Below, piece after piece: positions 15,468 through 24,476 of a stretch of DNA of 32,056 nucleotides (its first letter is position 1; each line of letters opens with the position of its first letter). The position numbers were made by a program, and so were the translations under genes. Source of the DNA: UBA1275 sp038124025 (GTDB taxonomy: Bacteria > Bacteroidota > Rhodothermia > Balneolales > Balneolaceae). The stretch lies in the NCBI GenBank assembly GCA_038124025.1, contig JAYPBC010000025.1, positions 1-32,056 of the forward strand. The letters run 5' to 3'. The notes below the pieces were generated by a model. It made no database searches and was not told the origin of the DNA. It saw only the letters and a list, made by a program, of their open reading frames with translations.

Positions 15468-16765
15468 AGCTTAAAACTTTCTATAAAATATCAGATTGGG
15501 AAATCCGCACTGGCCTAAAAGCAGTTTCAATAAGGCGGCTAATCATAGAGCTATATCATGTTCCTTACGAAAGGGAGTCAAAACTCGCTAAACAACATCT
15601 ATCCGAGCATTGGCGTTTTTTTGTAATACACCCAAATCATGTGCGTTTCCTAATACCATTGTATCAACAGATGCAAGCAGAGAAGATAAGCTTTGAAATA
15701 ATAGCTTATTCGGAAGGAGTGATGGAAACCTTGCGTAAAGCAGATATCGAGCACACGTGTTGGGAGCACAGTATAAGATTGATTGATTACTATGCGGCTG
15801 CCTTTAAGCAATTGGCTTTTCTCATTTTACTAAAGCCTTATGTTTTGATAAGACCTACTATGAAATTTAAGCATAGGGCAATAGCTAAATTTTATAAAAG
15901 TGCACTTTTGTTGGAGGCTTATACCAAAAGAGAGCTTCTCACTCGCGGGGCAAAAAAAATCATATTATTTAAAGCAGAGGGTTTTCAAGCTAGAACAATT
16001 CTTGATACAGCTAATGGATATAGTGGAGTGCAAACCATTGCTGTCCAGCATGGTTTGATTGATTCGTCAGTTCAGTTTTCAAACCTTTGGGTAGATCGTT
16101 ATTTGGTATGGTCGGAGTTTTTCAAAGAAAGATTGCAACAAGCTAATGCCGGTTGCCAAGTTGAAATTGCAGGCAACCCTGTTTATGACAAGTTGTTTTC
16201 CGAAGTTGACTTAAAGCCTAGAAATAAAAATGAAGTAGAGAAATTGAGATTGCTCCTTCTGCCTAACTCTGGTAATTCTCATACCGGCTTGGATCAAATT
16301 CACTTACTCATTGATGTTTGTATGGCAGCCATGAAAAAAAACGAGGCTCTGGAGCTTGTAGTTAAACCGCATCCAGGAGATGTAAACAGCAATGTTGCAC
16401 GCTATTTAGCAGCAAATTTTAAGGAATATCCACGTTGTCACTTGCTTTCAAGAACTACTAATATTGATTTTGCGGCTTGCGATGTGGTAGTATTAAACAA
16501 TTCAGCTTCCGGCATGGAAGCGGCCATATGGGAGAAGCCAATTATTATTGTTGCCACTGCTCCAAATAAAATTATGGTGCCACAGTATTTAGATGCAGGT
16601 ATTGCCAAATATGCTGGAGATACTGCTTCCTTTGAGAATCAGCTCAATTCTATTCGGGAGGGTTATAACGGGTTTCGGGAACGCTGCCGGGCCTTTTGTG
16701 ATGAGCAGCTCGCCTATCAAGGTGTTTCTGCAAAAAGAATTGTGCATTTGATAGATGAAGAGTAA
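15464..16765 (+). CDS. Capsule-type GT-B glycosyltransferase, candidate nonulosonic acid transferase
   Basis: A 433-residue protein with GT-B features of the capsule synthesis/CDP-glycerol transferase superfamily. It shows an AVQHGLIDSS segment (about residue 194), a WSEFFKERL stretch, the KPHPGDVNS motif (about 302) and NNSASGMEAAIWEKP (about 345). The last resembles the nucleotide-binding ends of KpsC/KpsS-like and epimerase-fold enzymes. It starts with GTG 15464 within a GTGA overlap, and ends in an eleven-base overlap with the flippase gene. Its place directly after the CMP-sugar block makes it the best candidate for adding the nonulosonic acid. This is inference from context: classical sialyltransferase motifs were not recognised. 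Confidence 0.65.
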   Translation: MKLKTFYKISDWEIRTGLKAVSIRRLIIELYHVPYERESKLAKQHLSEHWRFFVIHPNHVRFLIPLYQQMQAEKISFEIIAYSEGVMETLRKADIEHTCWEHSIRLIDYYAAAFKQLAFLILLKPYVLIRPTMKFKHRAIAKFYKSALLLEAYTKRELLTRGAKKIILFKAEGFQARTILDTANGYSGVQTIAVQHGLIDSSVQFSNLWVDRYLVWSEFFKERLQQANAGCQVEIAGNPVYDKLFSEVDLKPRNKNEVEKLRLLLLPNSGNSHTGLDQIHLLIDVCMAAMKKNEALELVVKPHPGDVNSNVARYLAANFKEYPRCHLLSRTTNIDFAACDVVVLNNSASGMEAAIWEKPIIIVATAPNKIMVPQYLDAGIAKYAGDTASFENQLNSIREGYNGFRERCRAFCDEQLAYQGVSAKRIVHLIDEE

Positions 16766-18197
16766 TCTCAAGCAATTAGTCAAAGACACCTTCGTATACG
16801 GGTTAAGCACCATACTTGCCCAAATACTAAGCTTGATCCTGGTTCCTTTTTATACTCAGGAACTCGATCCTGTTGAGTATGGAATTATTTCCCTAGTTAC
16901 TCTAAGTATGAATTTTTTGATGCCTTTAGGGGGTTTAGGTTTAGAAAGTGCCTTGTTCAGGTATTTTGCCAAGAGCGACGATAGGAATGAGCATGTATCC
17001 TATTTTACTTCTGCTTCCATCGTTAAGATGGTTACGGTTTTAATGTTAATTACATTGATCTTTCCCTTCTATAGACCACTAAACGAATGGTTATTTGATA
17101 GTCAATTGACATATACCTACTTCATTTTAATGCTAATTACCTTTCTTTTAGACAATATTTCCTCCTTAGCTTTTGTAGTCCTCAGGGCCGAAAGAAAGGT
17201 AACGCGCATTGCGACCCTTAATATTATTGTGCTTGTTACAAGCTTAGCGGTTTCTATTTACTTGGTATTGATCCTCAAAATGGGTGTTATGGGGGTTTTG
17301 ATTGCTCGAGCAACGGCCTCATTTGTAAAGGCCGTTCTGTTTATGCGAACAAGCCTAGGGCGTTTCAATTATTCTGCTTTTAATTGGAGCAGGCTAAATG
17401 AGCTCCTACATTATGGTATTCCTTTGGTTCCGCATAAAATCCAGAGTATGGTTATTAGCCTTTTTACCTTGTTTATCATAAACAATAAACTGGGTTTGGT
17501 AGCAGCAGGTCTTTATGCTGTTGCCAAAAAATTTGCTAAACCTCTTCAGTTTGTAGTTACAATGGTGCAACAAGCATGGTCTCCATATAAGTTTCAAATT
17601 CATCGCGAGGAATCTAAACCAGAATCTTTATTTAGGAATTTGATTAGTGCTTATTGGCTCTTTTTATTGGCTTTCTGGACGGTTTTCTGTCTTTTTGTTC
17701 CCGAACTATTTCGCGCTCTTATTAATGAGAAATATTGGTCTGCCATACCATATGTTCCCTTCCTTACTTTTTTAGCAGTAATTGAAGGTGTTCGATTCAC
17801 CATTAATACGGGATTTGAATTAAGCGAAAAACAGATAAAAGCTTCTGTAGCTACATTTTATAGCATGGTGATAATTGTTGTCTGCTCTTTATTGACCATA
17901 GACTTTTATCAACCTTACGGGTTTTTTGTAGCTCAGGGTCTAGCCTATGGCACCACGGCTTATTTATTATATAGACAAGCTAAGCGAGAGATGACCATCA
18001 AATACCCTTTTAGGGTAATCGGCATTTCTTTGGTCGCCTCCGTAGTAGTTGTTGCATTGGGTGCTTGGGCTGAACTTTTAGTAAAGATTGGTTTATTGAT
18101 TTCGTATCTCTTGGTGTTGTTCTTCATATTGCGTTCGATATATGGAAATTCCTTTGTTCATAAATTGAAGTCAACAGCAAAACCATTGAAACAATAA
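16755..18197 (+). CDS. wzx: Wzx-type flippase (MOP/Polysacc_synt family)
   Basis: A 480-residue polytopic membrane protein with about a dozen hydrophobic segments. It opens with the family-typical FVYGLSTILAQILSLILVP and TQELDPVEYGIISL region; ALFRYFA and the ATLNIIVLV region follow the usual Wzx layout. Loop residues YGIPLVPHKIQ and KKFAKPLQFVVTMVQQAWSPY resemble those of other oligosaccharide translocases. It flips the undecaprenyl-linked repeat unit across the inner membrane. It is coupled to the upstream transferase by an eleven-base overlap and followed after one base by a GT4 gene. It pairs with the Wzy-like protein at 24473 and the Wzc/Wza genes at the start of the window. Confidence 0.9.
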   Translation: MKSNLKQLVKDTFVYGLSTILAQILSLILVPFYTQELDPVEYGIISLVTLSMNFLMPLGGLGLESALFRYFAKSDDRNEHVSYFTSASIVKMVTVLMLITLIFPFYRPLNEWLFDSQLTYTYFILMLITFLLDNISSLAFVVLRAERKVTRIATLNIIVLVTSLAVSIYLVLILKMGVMGVLIARATASFVKAVLFMRTSLGRFNYSAFNWSRLNELLHYGIPLVPHKIQSMVISLFTLFIINNKLGLVAAGLYAVAKKFAKPLQFVVTMVQQAWSPYKFQIHREESKPESLFRNLISAYWLFLLAFWTVFCLFVPELFRALINEKYWSAIPYVPFLTFLAVIEGVRFTINTGFELSEKQIKASVATFYSMVIIVVCSLLTIDFYQPYGFFVAQGLAYGTTAYLLYRQAKREMTIKYPFRVIGISLVASVVVVALGAWAELLVKIGLLISYLLVLFFILRSIYGNSFVHKLKSTAKPLKQ

Positions 18198-18198
18198 G

Positions 18199-19377
18199 AT
18201 GGGATATAAGCTTTTATTTGTACAAGCAGCAAATACTATAGGAGGAGCCGAGTTGAGCCTTCTGGAGCAAATTAGATACTTAAAGAGTAAGGGATTTTCT
18301 TGTTATGTTGTATTGCCATCTTTAGAAGCCAACACCTTGGGAGAAAAGTTGGAGCTTGAAGTTGATAAGGTGTACTACGTACAATTGCCAAATATTCCAA
18401 AAGCACAAAAACGGACTTTTACAAAAAGTATGGTAAGTAAACTCTACCAACTCTACAAAAAAGGGCCAAGCTGGTTGGCGGTTCACAGAATCAGACAAAT
18501 TGTTCGAAAGAATCAAATAGACCTAATACACACAAATACCGTGCACACAGCCATCGGTATGATGGCGGCCAGAAAAAGCCGAATTCCTCACGTTCAGCAT
18601 TTACGAGAGTTAACAGGTGGAATTGGCAATATTGTGAGTTTTAAGTTTCAGGAACAACCAGGAAAGTTCAAAAAGAAGTTTGGTACACACAACGGCATCA
18701 TTGCGAACTCAGACTTTTGCCTTAGTGAAAACGAAGCTTGGTATACTGCCCCGAAGAAAATGGTCATGCACAATGCTGTGGCCCAGAAATTTTTTGAATC
18801 GGATTCTACTGGGCTTGCTGTTAATAGGGTGGGAATGGTGGCTAATCTAACGGCAAAATGGAAACGCCATGATCTATTCATTGATTTAGCCGAAAAATAT
18901 TCAGAAAAATATGGCAAGTCCGTTCAATTTGTCTTTTTTGGTAAGCTTCCTAACAGAAAGGATGAATACCTAATAGATCTTATGAACCGTGTCAGACAAA
19001 AGGATTTGACGAATATAATATCCTTCGCGGGATCTATCAATCCTAATCAAATCTACTCGCAAATCAAACTGCTGGTCCACATGTGCAAGACTGAACCGTT
19101 TGGAAGAATCTTTATAGAGGCCATGGCTTCTGGGGTTCCACCTCTTGCGCTTAAAGGGGGTGGGGCATCGGAAGTGATCAATTCAGGAGTTACCGGCTTT
19201 TTATTTGAGGAAAGCGAGTTAGATGACATGGCTGACAAGATTCATTTGTTGCTTGTTTCGGAAAATGAGAGATTAGCAGTAGCGCAAAAAGCTAGAGTTG
19301 AAGCGGAAAAATTCTTACCACAAAATGTGTTTCGTGGCCTTTCAGAATTTTATGAAGATATTTTGAAAAATGATTGA
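18199..19377 (+). CDS. GT4-family glycosyltransferase
   Basis: A retaining GT-B transferase of 392 residues acting on the inner-membrane cytoplasmic face. The N-terminus has the acceptor-side glycine pattern AANTIGGAELSLLEQ. The C-terminal half has the donor site with the Glu-x7-Glu motif in EPFGRIFIEAMASGVP, then GGASEVINSGVTGFLFEE. The gene lies one base after the flippase and overlaps the nucleotidyltransferase-kinase fusion by eight bases (ATGATTGA). The donor sugar cannot be predicted. It might use the NDP-sugar made by the next three genes, but operon order is the only hint. Confidence 0.9.
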   Translation: MGYKLLFVQAANTIGGAELSLLEQIRYLKSKGFSCYVVLPSLEANTLGEKLELEVDKVYYVQLPNIPKAQKRTFTKSMVSKLYQLYKKGPSWLAVHRIRQIVRKNQIDLIHTNTVHTAIGMMAARKSRIPHVQHLRELTGGIGNIVSFKFQEQPGKFKKKFGTHNGIIANSDFCLSENEAWYTAPKKMVMHNAVAQKFFESDSTGLAVNRVGMVANLTAKWKRHDLFIDLAEKYSEKYGKSVQFVFFGKLPNRKDEYLIDLMNRVRQKDLTNIISFAGSINPNQIYSQIKLLVHMCKTEPFGRIFIEAMASGVPPLALKGGGASEVINSGVTGFLFEESELDDMADKIHLLLVSENERLAVAQKARVEAEKFLPQNVFRGLSEFYEDILKND

Positions 19378-20998
19378 CACCTTAATACTCAGCGCGGGTA
19401 AAATCAATTACTTACACTTGCCTATATCGGAATCTACTAGCAACGCCATGGTGCCGGTAAATGGAAAGCCAGCTATTGCCTGGATATTGGAAGATTTGTT
19501 GGGTAAGAATATAAATGCAGTTAAAATAGTAATGCGGGAGGAAGACAAAAAGCTTGATGCTTTCCTACGCTCAGTGTTTGATCAGCGCATGCATATTGAA
19601 CGGGTTTTCATTTCAGAGTCTAAGTCTATTTTGGATTCGCTAAAGGTGGGCCTGGATTTCTGTACTGGCAAGAAACTTCGACTCTTGTTGGGAGATACGC
19701 TTATCTTGGACTCAATGGAGGTGGACGAAGACTACATCTATGTACAGGACGCTCCTAATTCACATCGATGGTGTTTGGCCACCTTGGGTGAGGGTAACAT
19801 TGTAACGGGCTATAAGGATAAAGAGTTTTCTGTTCCGAAGCCACATCATGCTGTCTGTGGCTTCTATGCCCTTACGGACTTGAACGCCCTTAAAGTCGCA
19901 CTTGATGTGTGCCTAAAAGCTGGCGACAGGCAGTTGAGCGATATGCTCTTGCGCTATCAACAGGAACATCCGATCAAAGCAAAAGGGGTGAAACAATGGT
20001 TCGACTTTGGCAATATTGACAACTTGATTCGTTCGAGACAATTACTTTTGCAATCGCGTTATTTCAATTCACTTGAGGTAGACCCCATTCTAAATACCAT
20101 AACGAAGATGAGCGAGTTTGATGAAAAATTAAGGCGTGAACTGCTTTGGTTCGAATCTTTGCCAGAAGAACTTCAGGTACTTTGCCCTAGAATCATCAGT
20201 AAAAAGGAACAGGAAGGAAAATTGCACCTTAAGCAAGAGTATTACGGTTACCCTACTTTGGCCGAGCTATACATGTTCTCCGATTTGAATGTAGACGATT
20301 GGGAGAGTATTATTCATAGGCTTTTGCAACTACACCTTCAATTTAAAAAGGTGGATGTAAGAATAACCGAGGAAGATGCTAAAGCCGTTTACTTAACCAA
20401 AACTTGGGAAAGACTTGAGGAAATGAAAGACAAAGGAGGAGAGTGGTACGGCTGGCTTGCTGAGGGAAAAAACCTATCCATTAATGGTAAATCCTATAAA
20501 AGTCTAAATACCCTCAAGACATGGATGAACGCCCAAATAGAAAAGCTCATCGACAATGTTCGAGGAAGCATCATTCATGGCGACTACTGCTTCTCTAACA
20601 TTCTATTCGATTTGAATAGCCAGATTGCTCGATTAATTGACCCGAGGGGTAGCTTTGGTAAAGTGGGTATTTTTGGTGACCCTAGATATGATATGGCTAA
20701 GCTCAGTCATAGCCTCAATGGAAATTATGATTTTATTGTTAGCGATCAATTTAGTATCACAACTGCTGGAGAGACTCATCAGTTTCACATTTCGGAACAT
20801 CCTATGAGGAAGTATCTAACCTCCATGTTTGATGAGAAGCTCGTGGAATTAGGCTATGACCCACAAGAAGTGCATTTTATAGAAGCACTACTTTTTCTCT
20901 CAATGTTACCCTTACACAACGACAAGCCACAACGTCAAAGGGCCATGTATTTCACAGGAATTATACAACTAAACAAACTATATGAGAATCGTAATTGA
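19370..20998 (+). CDS. Nucleotidyltransferase-like / APH-type kinase fusion
   Basis: A 542-residue fusion. Residues 1 to about 230 look like a sugar nucleotidyltransferase: LSAGK at the start, MVPVNGKPAIAWILEDL, LLLGDTLI at the metal-site position, and AVCGFYAL. The usual Gly-x-Gly-Thr-Arg and Pro-Lys-Pro signatures are absent or altered here. Residues from about 280 form an aminoglycoside-phosphotransferase/choline-kinase fold. It has the Brenner motif His403-Gly-Asp405...Asn410 (HGDYCFSN) and metal ligand Asp424 in LIDPRG. A kinase making a sugar (or alditol) phosphate and a nucleotidyltransferase activating it is the obvious reading. The altered N-terminal signature leaves open a regulatory or divergent transferase half. 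It overlaps the HAD gene by 17 bases. Confidence 0.8.
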   Translation: MIDTLILSAGKINYLHLPISESTSNAMVPVNGKPAIAWILEDLLGKNINAVKIVMREEDKKLDAFLRSVFDQRMHIERVFISESKSILDSLKVGLDFCTGKKLRLLLGDTLILDSMEVDEDYIYVQDAPNSHRWCLATLGEGNIVTGYKDKEFSVPKPHHAVCGFYALTDLNALKVALDVCLKAGDRQLSDMLLRYQQEHPIKAKGVKQWFDFGNIDNLIRSRQLLLQSRYFNSLEVDPILNTITKMSEFDEKLRRELLWFESLPEELQVLCPRIISKKEQEGKLHLKQEYYGYPTLAELYMFSDLNVDDWESIIHRLLQLHLQFKKVDVRITEEDAKAVYLTKTWERLEEMKDKGGEWYGWLAEGKNLSINGKSYKSLNTLKTWMNAQIEKLIDNVRGSIIHGDYCFSNILFDLNSQIARLIDPRGSFGKVGIFGDPRYDMAKLSHSLNGNYDFIVSDQFSITTAGETHQFHISEHPMRKYLTSMFDEKLVELGYDPQEVHFIEALLFLSMLPLHNDKPQRQRAMYFTGIIQLNKLYENRN

Positions 20999-21344
20999 TC
21001 TTGATGGAACAATTAGTCCATTGAAAAAAGAAGGTGAAAGCTACGCAGACTTAGTACCTTTTCCTAGCGCTATTGATAGGCTCAAGGCGTGGAAAGCTGA
21101 AGGCCACTATATCATAGTACAGACTGCCCGAAATATGGCAACACAAGAAAGCAACTTGGGCAAGGTGATGAAAAATGTTGGTAAGATTACATTAGACTGG
21201 TTAGACCGTTACGAAGTGCCCTATGATGAAGTGTATTTCGGTAAACCTAATGGACAGATTTACATTGATGATCGAGCATTTAGATTTCAGAACTGGAAAG
21301 AAATGGACTCGCTCAGCCTAGAAGAATGGGGAAGGGAAAAATAA
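20982..21344 (+). CDS. Small HAD-family phosphatase
   Basis: A 120-residue minimal HAD hydrolase without a cap domain. Motif I is DLDGT with Asp6 (nucleophile) and Asp8 (acid/base); motif II Thr lies in VQTARN; the lysine of motif III probably lies in FGKPNGQ; motif IV is YIDDRAF. All catalytic positions are present, so activity is expected. The size resembles the HAD proteins called capsular biosynthesis protein that accompany sugar nucleotidyltransferases. It overlaps the fusion gene by 17 bases and the next nucleotidyltransferase by 19. It probably dephosphorylates an intermediate of the same NDP-sugar branch; the substrate is unknown. Confidence 0.82.
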   Translation: MRIVIDLDGTISPLKKEGESYADLVPFPSAIDRLKAWKAEGHYIIVQTARNMATQESNLGKVMKNVGKITLDWLDRYEVPYDEVYFGKPNGQIYIDDRAFRFQNWKEMDSLSLEEWGREK

Positions 21345-22088
21345 AAGTTGTACTACCCATGGCGGGAGGCGGTACGCGCTATGCCATCGAAGGGTATAAA
21401 ATACCGAAACCACTCATTCCTGTGGCAGAGGTTCCTATGGTGGTTCGCGCTATCGGTTCTGTAGACAAACTTGATGCTGTCGAGCTCATTGTAGTTGCCT
21501 TAGAGGAGCATGAGCTAGAATACAATATCTCAGGGCTTCTGCAAGAGAACAATATTAAAGCCCAGCTCGTACTCATTCCGGCGGTAACGGAAGGCCAACT
21601 CTGCACCGTTCTATGCGCAGGACATCTATTTGCTGAGGATGATCAGGTAATCATTATACCCTCAGATACTTACATTCAAACGACCATTGTTGAAACCATT
21701 CAATCGCTTAACGAAGAAGTGGCCGGCTTGATTTCAGTGTATAACTTACCAGGTGATAGATGGTCTTTTGCAAAGACCGACGGTACTGGAAAGGTAATTG
21801 AAGTGGCAGAAAAGGTAAGAATATCGAATCATGCCAGTACGGGCATCTATTATTTTTCAAACGCGGCTCAATTCCTCAGATATGCCCGTGAAATGGTGAA
21901 AGGAAATGAGCGGACAAAGGGTGAGTTCTATGTCATTCCTGTGTATGGGAAAATGATTGATGATGGGCTAGAAGNNNNNNNNNNGGCTAGAAGTGAGGAT
22001 ACTGGAAGCCCGGGAAATGCATGACATGGGCACACCACTAGCGAAATTAGACTACGAATCTGTACTTAAAGATGAATCAAGAAATTAA
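21326..22088 (+). CDS. Sugar-phosphate nucleotidyltransferase, interrupted by an N gap
   Basis: The N-terminal LPMAGGGTRYAIEGYKIPKPLIPV is the classic nucleotidyltransferase signature, with both the Gly-x-Gly-Thr-Arg-like loop and Pro-Lys-Pro. IIPSDTYI is the metal-site segment, and EVAEKVRISNHASTGIYYF fits the sugar-binding region. As written, the frame is lost at ten Ns (21975-21984) and would stop at 22024. Nine bases (ggctagaag) occur on both sides of the gap. If the two copies are one, the frame continues as VRILEAREMHDMGTPLAKL and stops at 22088, giving a 247-residue protein with a normal C-terminus. It would then overlap the next gene by 17 bases, like its upstream neighbours. I treat the gene as intact. 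Confidence 0.85.
21966..21993 (+). other. Assembly gap flanked by a duplicated 9-mer
   Basis: Ten Ns at 21975-21984 separate two copies of ggctagaag (21966-21974 and 21985-21993). The placeholder length of ten and the matching ends suggest two contigs that actually overlap by nine bases. Removing 19 bases (one copy plus Ns) restores the reading frame of the surrounding nucleotidyltransferase gene. Confidence 0.85.
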
Positions 22089-23142
22089 GTTTAGCATTTG
22101 CATTCCCAACTATAACTACGCTAACTATATTGGTAAGACCATAGACAGTGTTTTGGGTCAAACCTATAGTAATTTTGAAATTTTGGTTGCCGATAACGCT
22201 TCTACGGATAAATCGGTAGAGGTTATTAATGGTTATGATGATCCACGGATTAAACTTATTCAGAATAATATAAATGTTGGCTTTGCTCCAAACCTTGATA
22301 AGGCCAGCGATCTTGCTAGCGGAGATTATATGTTGATGCTTTCCTCTGATGATTTAATGCATGAACGGGCTTTGGAAGTTTACGCAGAGCAAATTTCGAA
22401 GTATGATGGCTTAAATAAACCATTAGTTTTGTGTTCATCAATGGTTAGGATAGACGAAAACGACAATGTTTTTAAAGACCTTAATGGATTTGCTTTAACT
22501 CAACAAATAGTGGATCATATTGCCAAAGCCCGCTCTGTAAATTGGGAGCAGATTAATGTATTTGATGGACATGAAATTCTAACATATGCACTTTCGGACA
22601 ATTTTGCGATTGTTGGACGCTTTTTAAGCTTATGTTATGCTAGGACTCTTTATGAAAAAGTCGAAGGTTATAGAAGCGGCATGACAATAATGCCTGATGC
22701 TCATTTTTCTCACAAGCTCATGACTGAAAATCCTTTATTGGTTGTGGTACCTGAGAACTTATTTTATTATCGAATTCATAGTGCCAATAATTATTCAGCC
22801 ATATATAAGCATCCGAAGCTAGCAATTGATGCATACCAAATGACTCAATTATATCGAGATGATTTCCTTTTAGGAACGGGTCTAAGCAATGAAGATATCA
22901 AGAACAATTTTGTACATTATTTTGGTGTTAAGTCAGTTATTTCGAGTTGCTTGTATGGAAGGGTTTGGTATTCATTCAGATTATGGCATTTAGTATGGAG
23001 TGTATACCCAGAATTATATAGAATGAAAATTATAGCATGGATTTTTCCATTTTTTTCATTATTAATCTATCCTTTGCGCATTGTTATTCGAGTGTTGCGA
23101 AATTATATGAATGGGCAGAAAAAGAACACAATAAATCAATAA
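22072..23142 (+). CDS. GT2-family glycosyltransferase (GT-A fold)
   Basis: An inverting transferase of 356 residues. The N-terminus has FSICIPNYNYANYIGKTIDS and the nucleotide-binding ILVADNASTDKS. The metal-binding acidic motif is SSDD (Asp93, Asp94) after GDYMLML. The C-terminus has a hydrophobic stretch (IIAWIFPFFSLLIYPLRIVI) that may tether it to the inner membrane. The gene overlaps the repaired nucleotidyltransferase by 17 bases and is the first gene of the A+T-rich half. It is followed by a 203-base gap, the first break in a run of tightly packed genes. Confidence 0.9.
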   Translation: MNQEIKFSICIPNYNYANYIGKTIDSVLGQTYSNFEILVADNASTDKSVEVINGYDDPRIKLIQNNINVGFAPNLDKASDLASGDYMLMLSSDDLMHERALEVYAEQISKYDGLNKPLVLCSSMVRIDENDNVFKDLNGFALTQQIVDHIAKARSVNWEQINVFDGHEILTYALSDNFAIVGRFLSLCYARTLYEKVEGYRSGMTIMPDAHFSHKLMTENPLLVVVPENLFYYRIHSANNYSAIYKHPKLAIDAYQMTQLYRDDFLLGTGLSNEDIKNNFVHYFGVKSVISSCLYGRVWYSFRLWHLVWSVYPELYRMKIIAWIFPFFSLLIYPLRIVIRVLRNYMNGQKKNTINQ

Positions 23143-23200
23143 ATTAGAAGAGTTTTGGGAATATTTAGGATACTAAATTTCCTTTAGCTTGCTCCTAGAA

Positions 23201-23265
23201 AATCAGTCTTAGGTCTAATTCAATTTGCCTTAAGCATAACTTAAATTCTTGTGAGAATCAGTCTT
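23201..23265 (+). repeat. 10-bp direct repeat in the 23143-23345 intergenic gap
   Basis: The sequence aatcagtctt occurs at 23201-23210 and 23256-23265, 55 bases apart, inside a 203-base A+T-rich gap. No protein-coding signal was seen. The gap might carry a promoter for the downstream genes, but I could not match a Bacteroidota -33/-7 element with proper spacing. Confidence 0.35.
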
Positions 23266-23345
23266 TTTACATAAAATATAGTACGATAACTTTCATAACA
23301 AAACTTTAACTAATATTTTTTGAGTCGATACACACGCAAATTTTC

Positions 23346-24476
23346 ATGAAGCTACTTATTCATCATCATACTTTAGCTTATAAAAGTGGAGATTCGATTT
23401 ATGTCCAATCTTTCATTGGCGCTTGGGTAGACTCACTAGCGAAATATATAGACCATATAGGACTTTTATTATTTGAAACTGATAAGCCACTTGAGAAGTT
23501 AGATTATGCCATTACGCATAAGCATGTAATTCTGGAGTCTTTGGGTGCAAATCAAGGGATAAGAAATAGAAAGAAGCGTCTAAAATTCGTAAAAGAGAAG
23601 TGCGGCGATACGAGGGGTTACTCACATTTGATTATTCGCGGAATAACGCCCCGTCAGAAACTGGTCTTCGACAACGTAGAAGTAGAGAATAAATTCTTTT
23701 TTTTAGTAGGCAGCCTATTTGAAAATAAAGTACAGATTAAGAGTATCAATGATCTTTATTTATGTTTAATGAGGAATTGGCGCAATTGGGAGCTTAAACA
23801 GATTGCTAAAAAGGCACGCTTAATTGCGAACTCACCTGTTTTGGTGCAAGAGATTTATAAAAAGTATGGTGTAGAGGCTAAGTTTATTCCAACAAATACA
23901 ATTAGCAAGAATGATTTTCGCTGGAAAACTATTAGGGAGAAGGATACTTATAAGCTACTTTTTGTTGGCAGAGTTGAAAAGGCGAAAGGCATTGAAGAAC
24001 TTATTATGGCTTTATCGTTGCTTCGTACGGATTACAACTGGCAACTTAGTATAGTAGGACCTTGTAAGAAGGAATATGAAGATCATTTACTTTCGTTAGC
24101 CAAGACCATAAATGAACAGGTTAGTTTTAAAGGTTTTATACCTTTTGGTGATGATTTATTTGCCGAATACGATAGTTCAGATATATACATTTTACCTAGT
24201 TACCATGAAGGATTTCCGCATTCAATTTGGGAAGCAGGCTGCAGATCCATTCCAGTAATTGCAACAAAAGTTGGAGGAATTCCAGGTATAGTAAGCGATG
24301 ATATGATCACTTTTATCCAGAAAAAATCTGCATTAGATATCAAGGTTAAGTTGGAGGATTTACTTATTAATTGTTTTGAGCAACTGGAATGTAGACGTAA
24401 AGGTCTTTGGCAAAAGGCCAAAGGTTATACCATTGAATCGGCAACGGAAATGCTTTTCGAATATATTAATAAATGA
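23346..24476 (+). CDS. GT4-family glycosyltransferase, paralogue A
   Basis: A 376-residue GT-B transferase. The N-terminus is MKLLIHHHTLAYKSGDSIYV. The donor domain begins near LLFVGRVEKAKGIEELIMAL and includes the Glu-x7-Glu motif in YHEGFPHSIWEAG, followed by VIATKVGGIPGIV. It is related to the transferase at 25799: both share PSYHEGFP, IWEA and VGGIP and a similar unusual N-terminus. It overlaps the polymerase gene by four bases (ATGA). Donor and acceptor are unknown. Confidence 0.88.
   Translation: MKLLIHHHTLAYKSGDSIYVQSFIGAWVDSLAKYIDHIGLLLFETDKPLEKLDYAITHKHVILESLGANQGIRNRKKRLKFVKEKCGDTRGYSHLIIRGITPRQKLVFDNVEVENKFFFLVGSLFENKVQIKSINDLYLCLMRNWRNWELKQIAKKARLIANSPVLVQEIYKKYGVEAKFIPTNTISKNDFRWKTIREKDTYKLLFVGRVEKAKGIEELIMALSLLRTDYNWQLSIVGPCKKEYEDHLLSLAKTINEQVSFKGFIPFGDDLFAEYDSSDIYILPSYHEGFPHSIWEAGCRSIPVIATKVGGIPGIVSDDMITFIQKKSALDIKVKLEDLLINCFEQLECRRKGLWQKAKGYTIESATEMLFEYINK

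Noticed and set aside
21996..22024. Early stop in the nucleotidyltransferase as a true truncation
   Set aside because: The stop depends on the arbitrary length of the N gap plus a duplicated 9-mer; collapsing them restores a family-like C-terminus.
23143..23345. Bacteroidota-type promoter (TTTG then TAnnTTTG) in the intergenic gap
   Set aside because: A TTTG at 23154 and TAAATTTC at 23174 are present, but the second is imperfect and the 16-base spacing is shorter than the usual 19-21.
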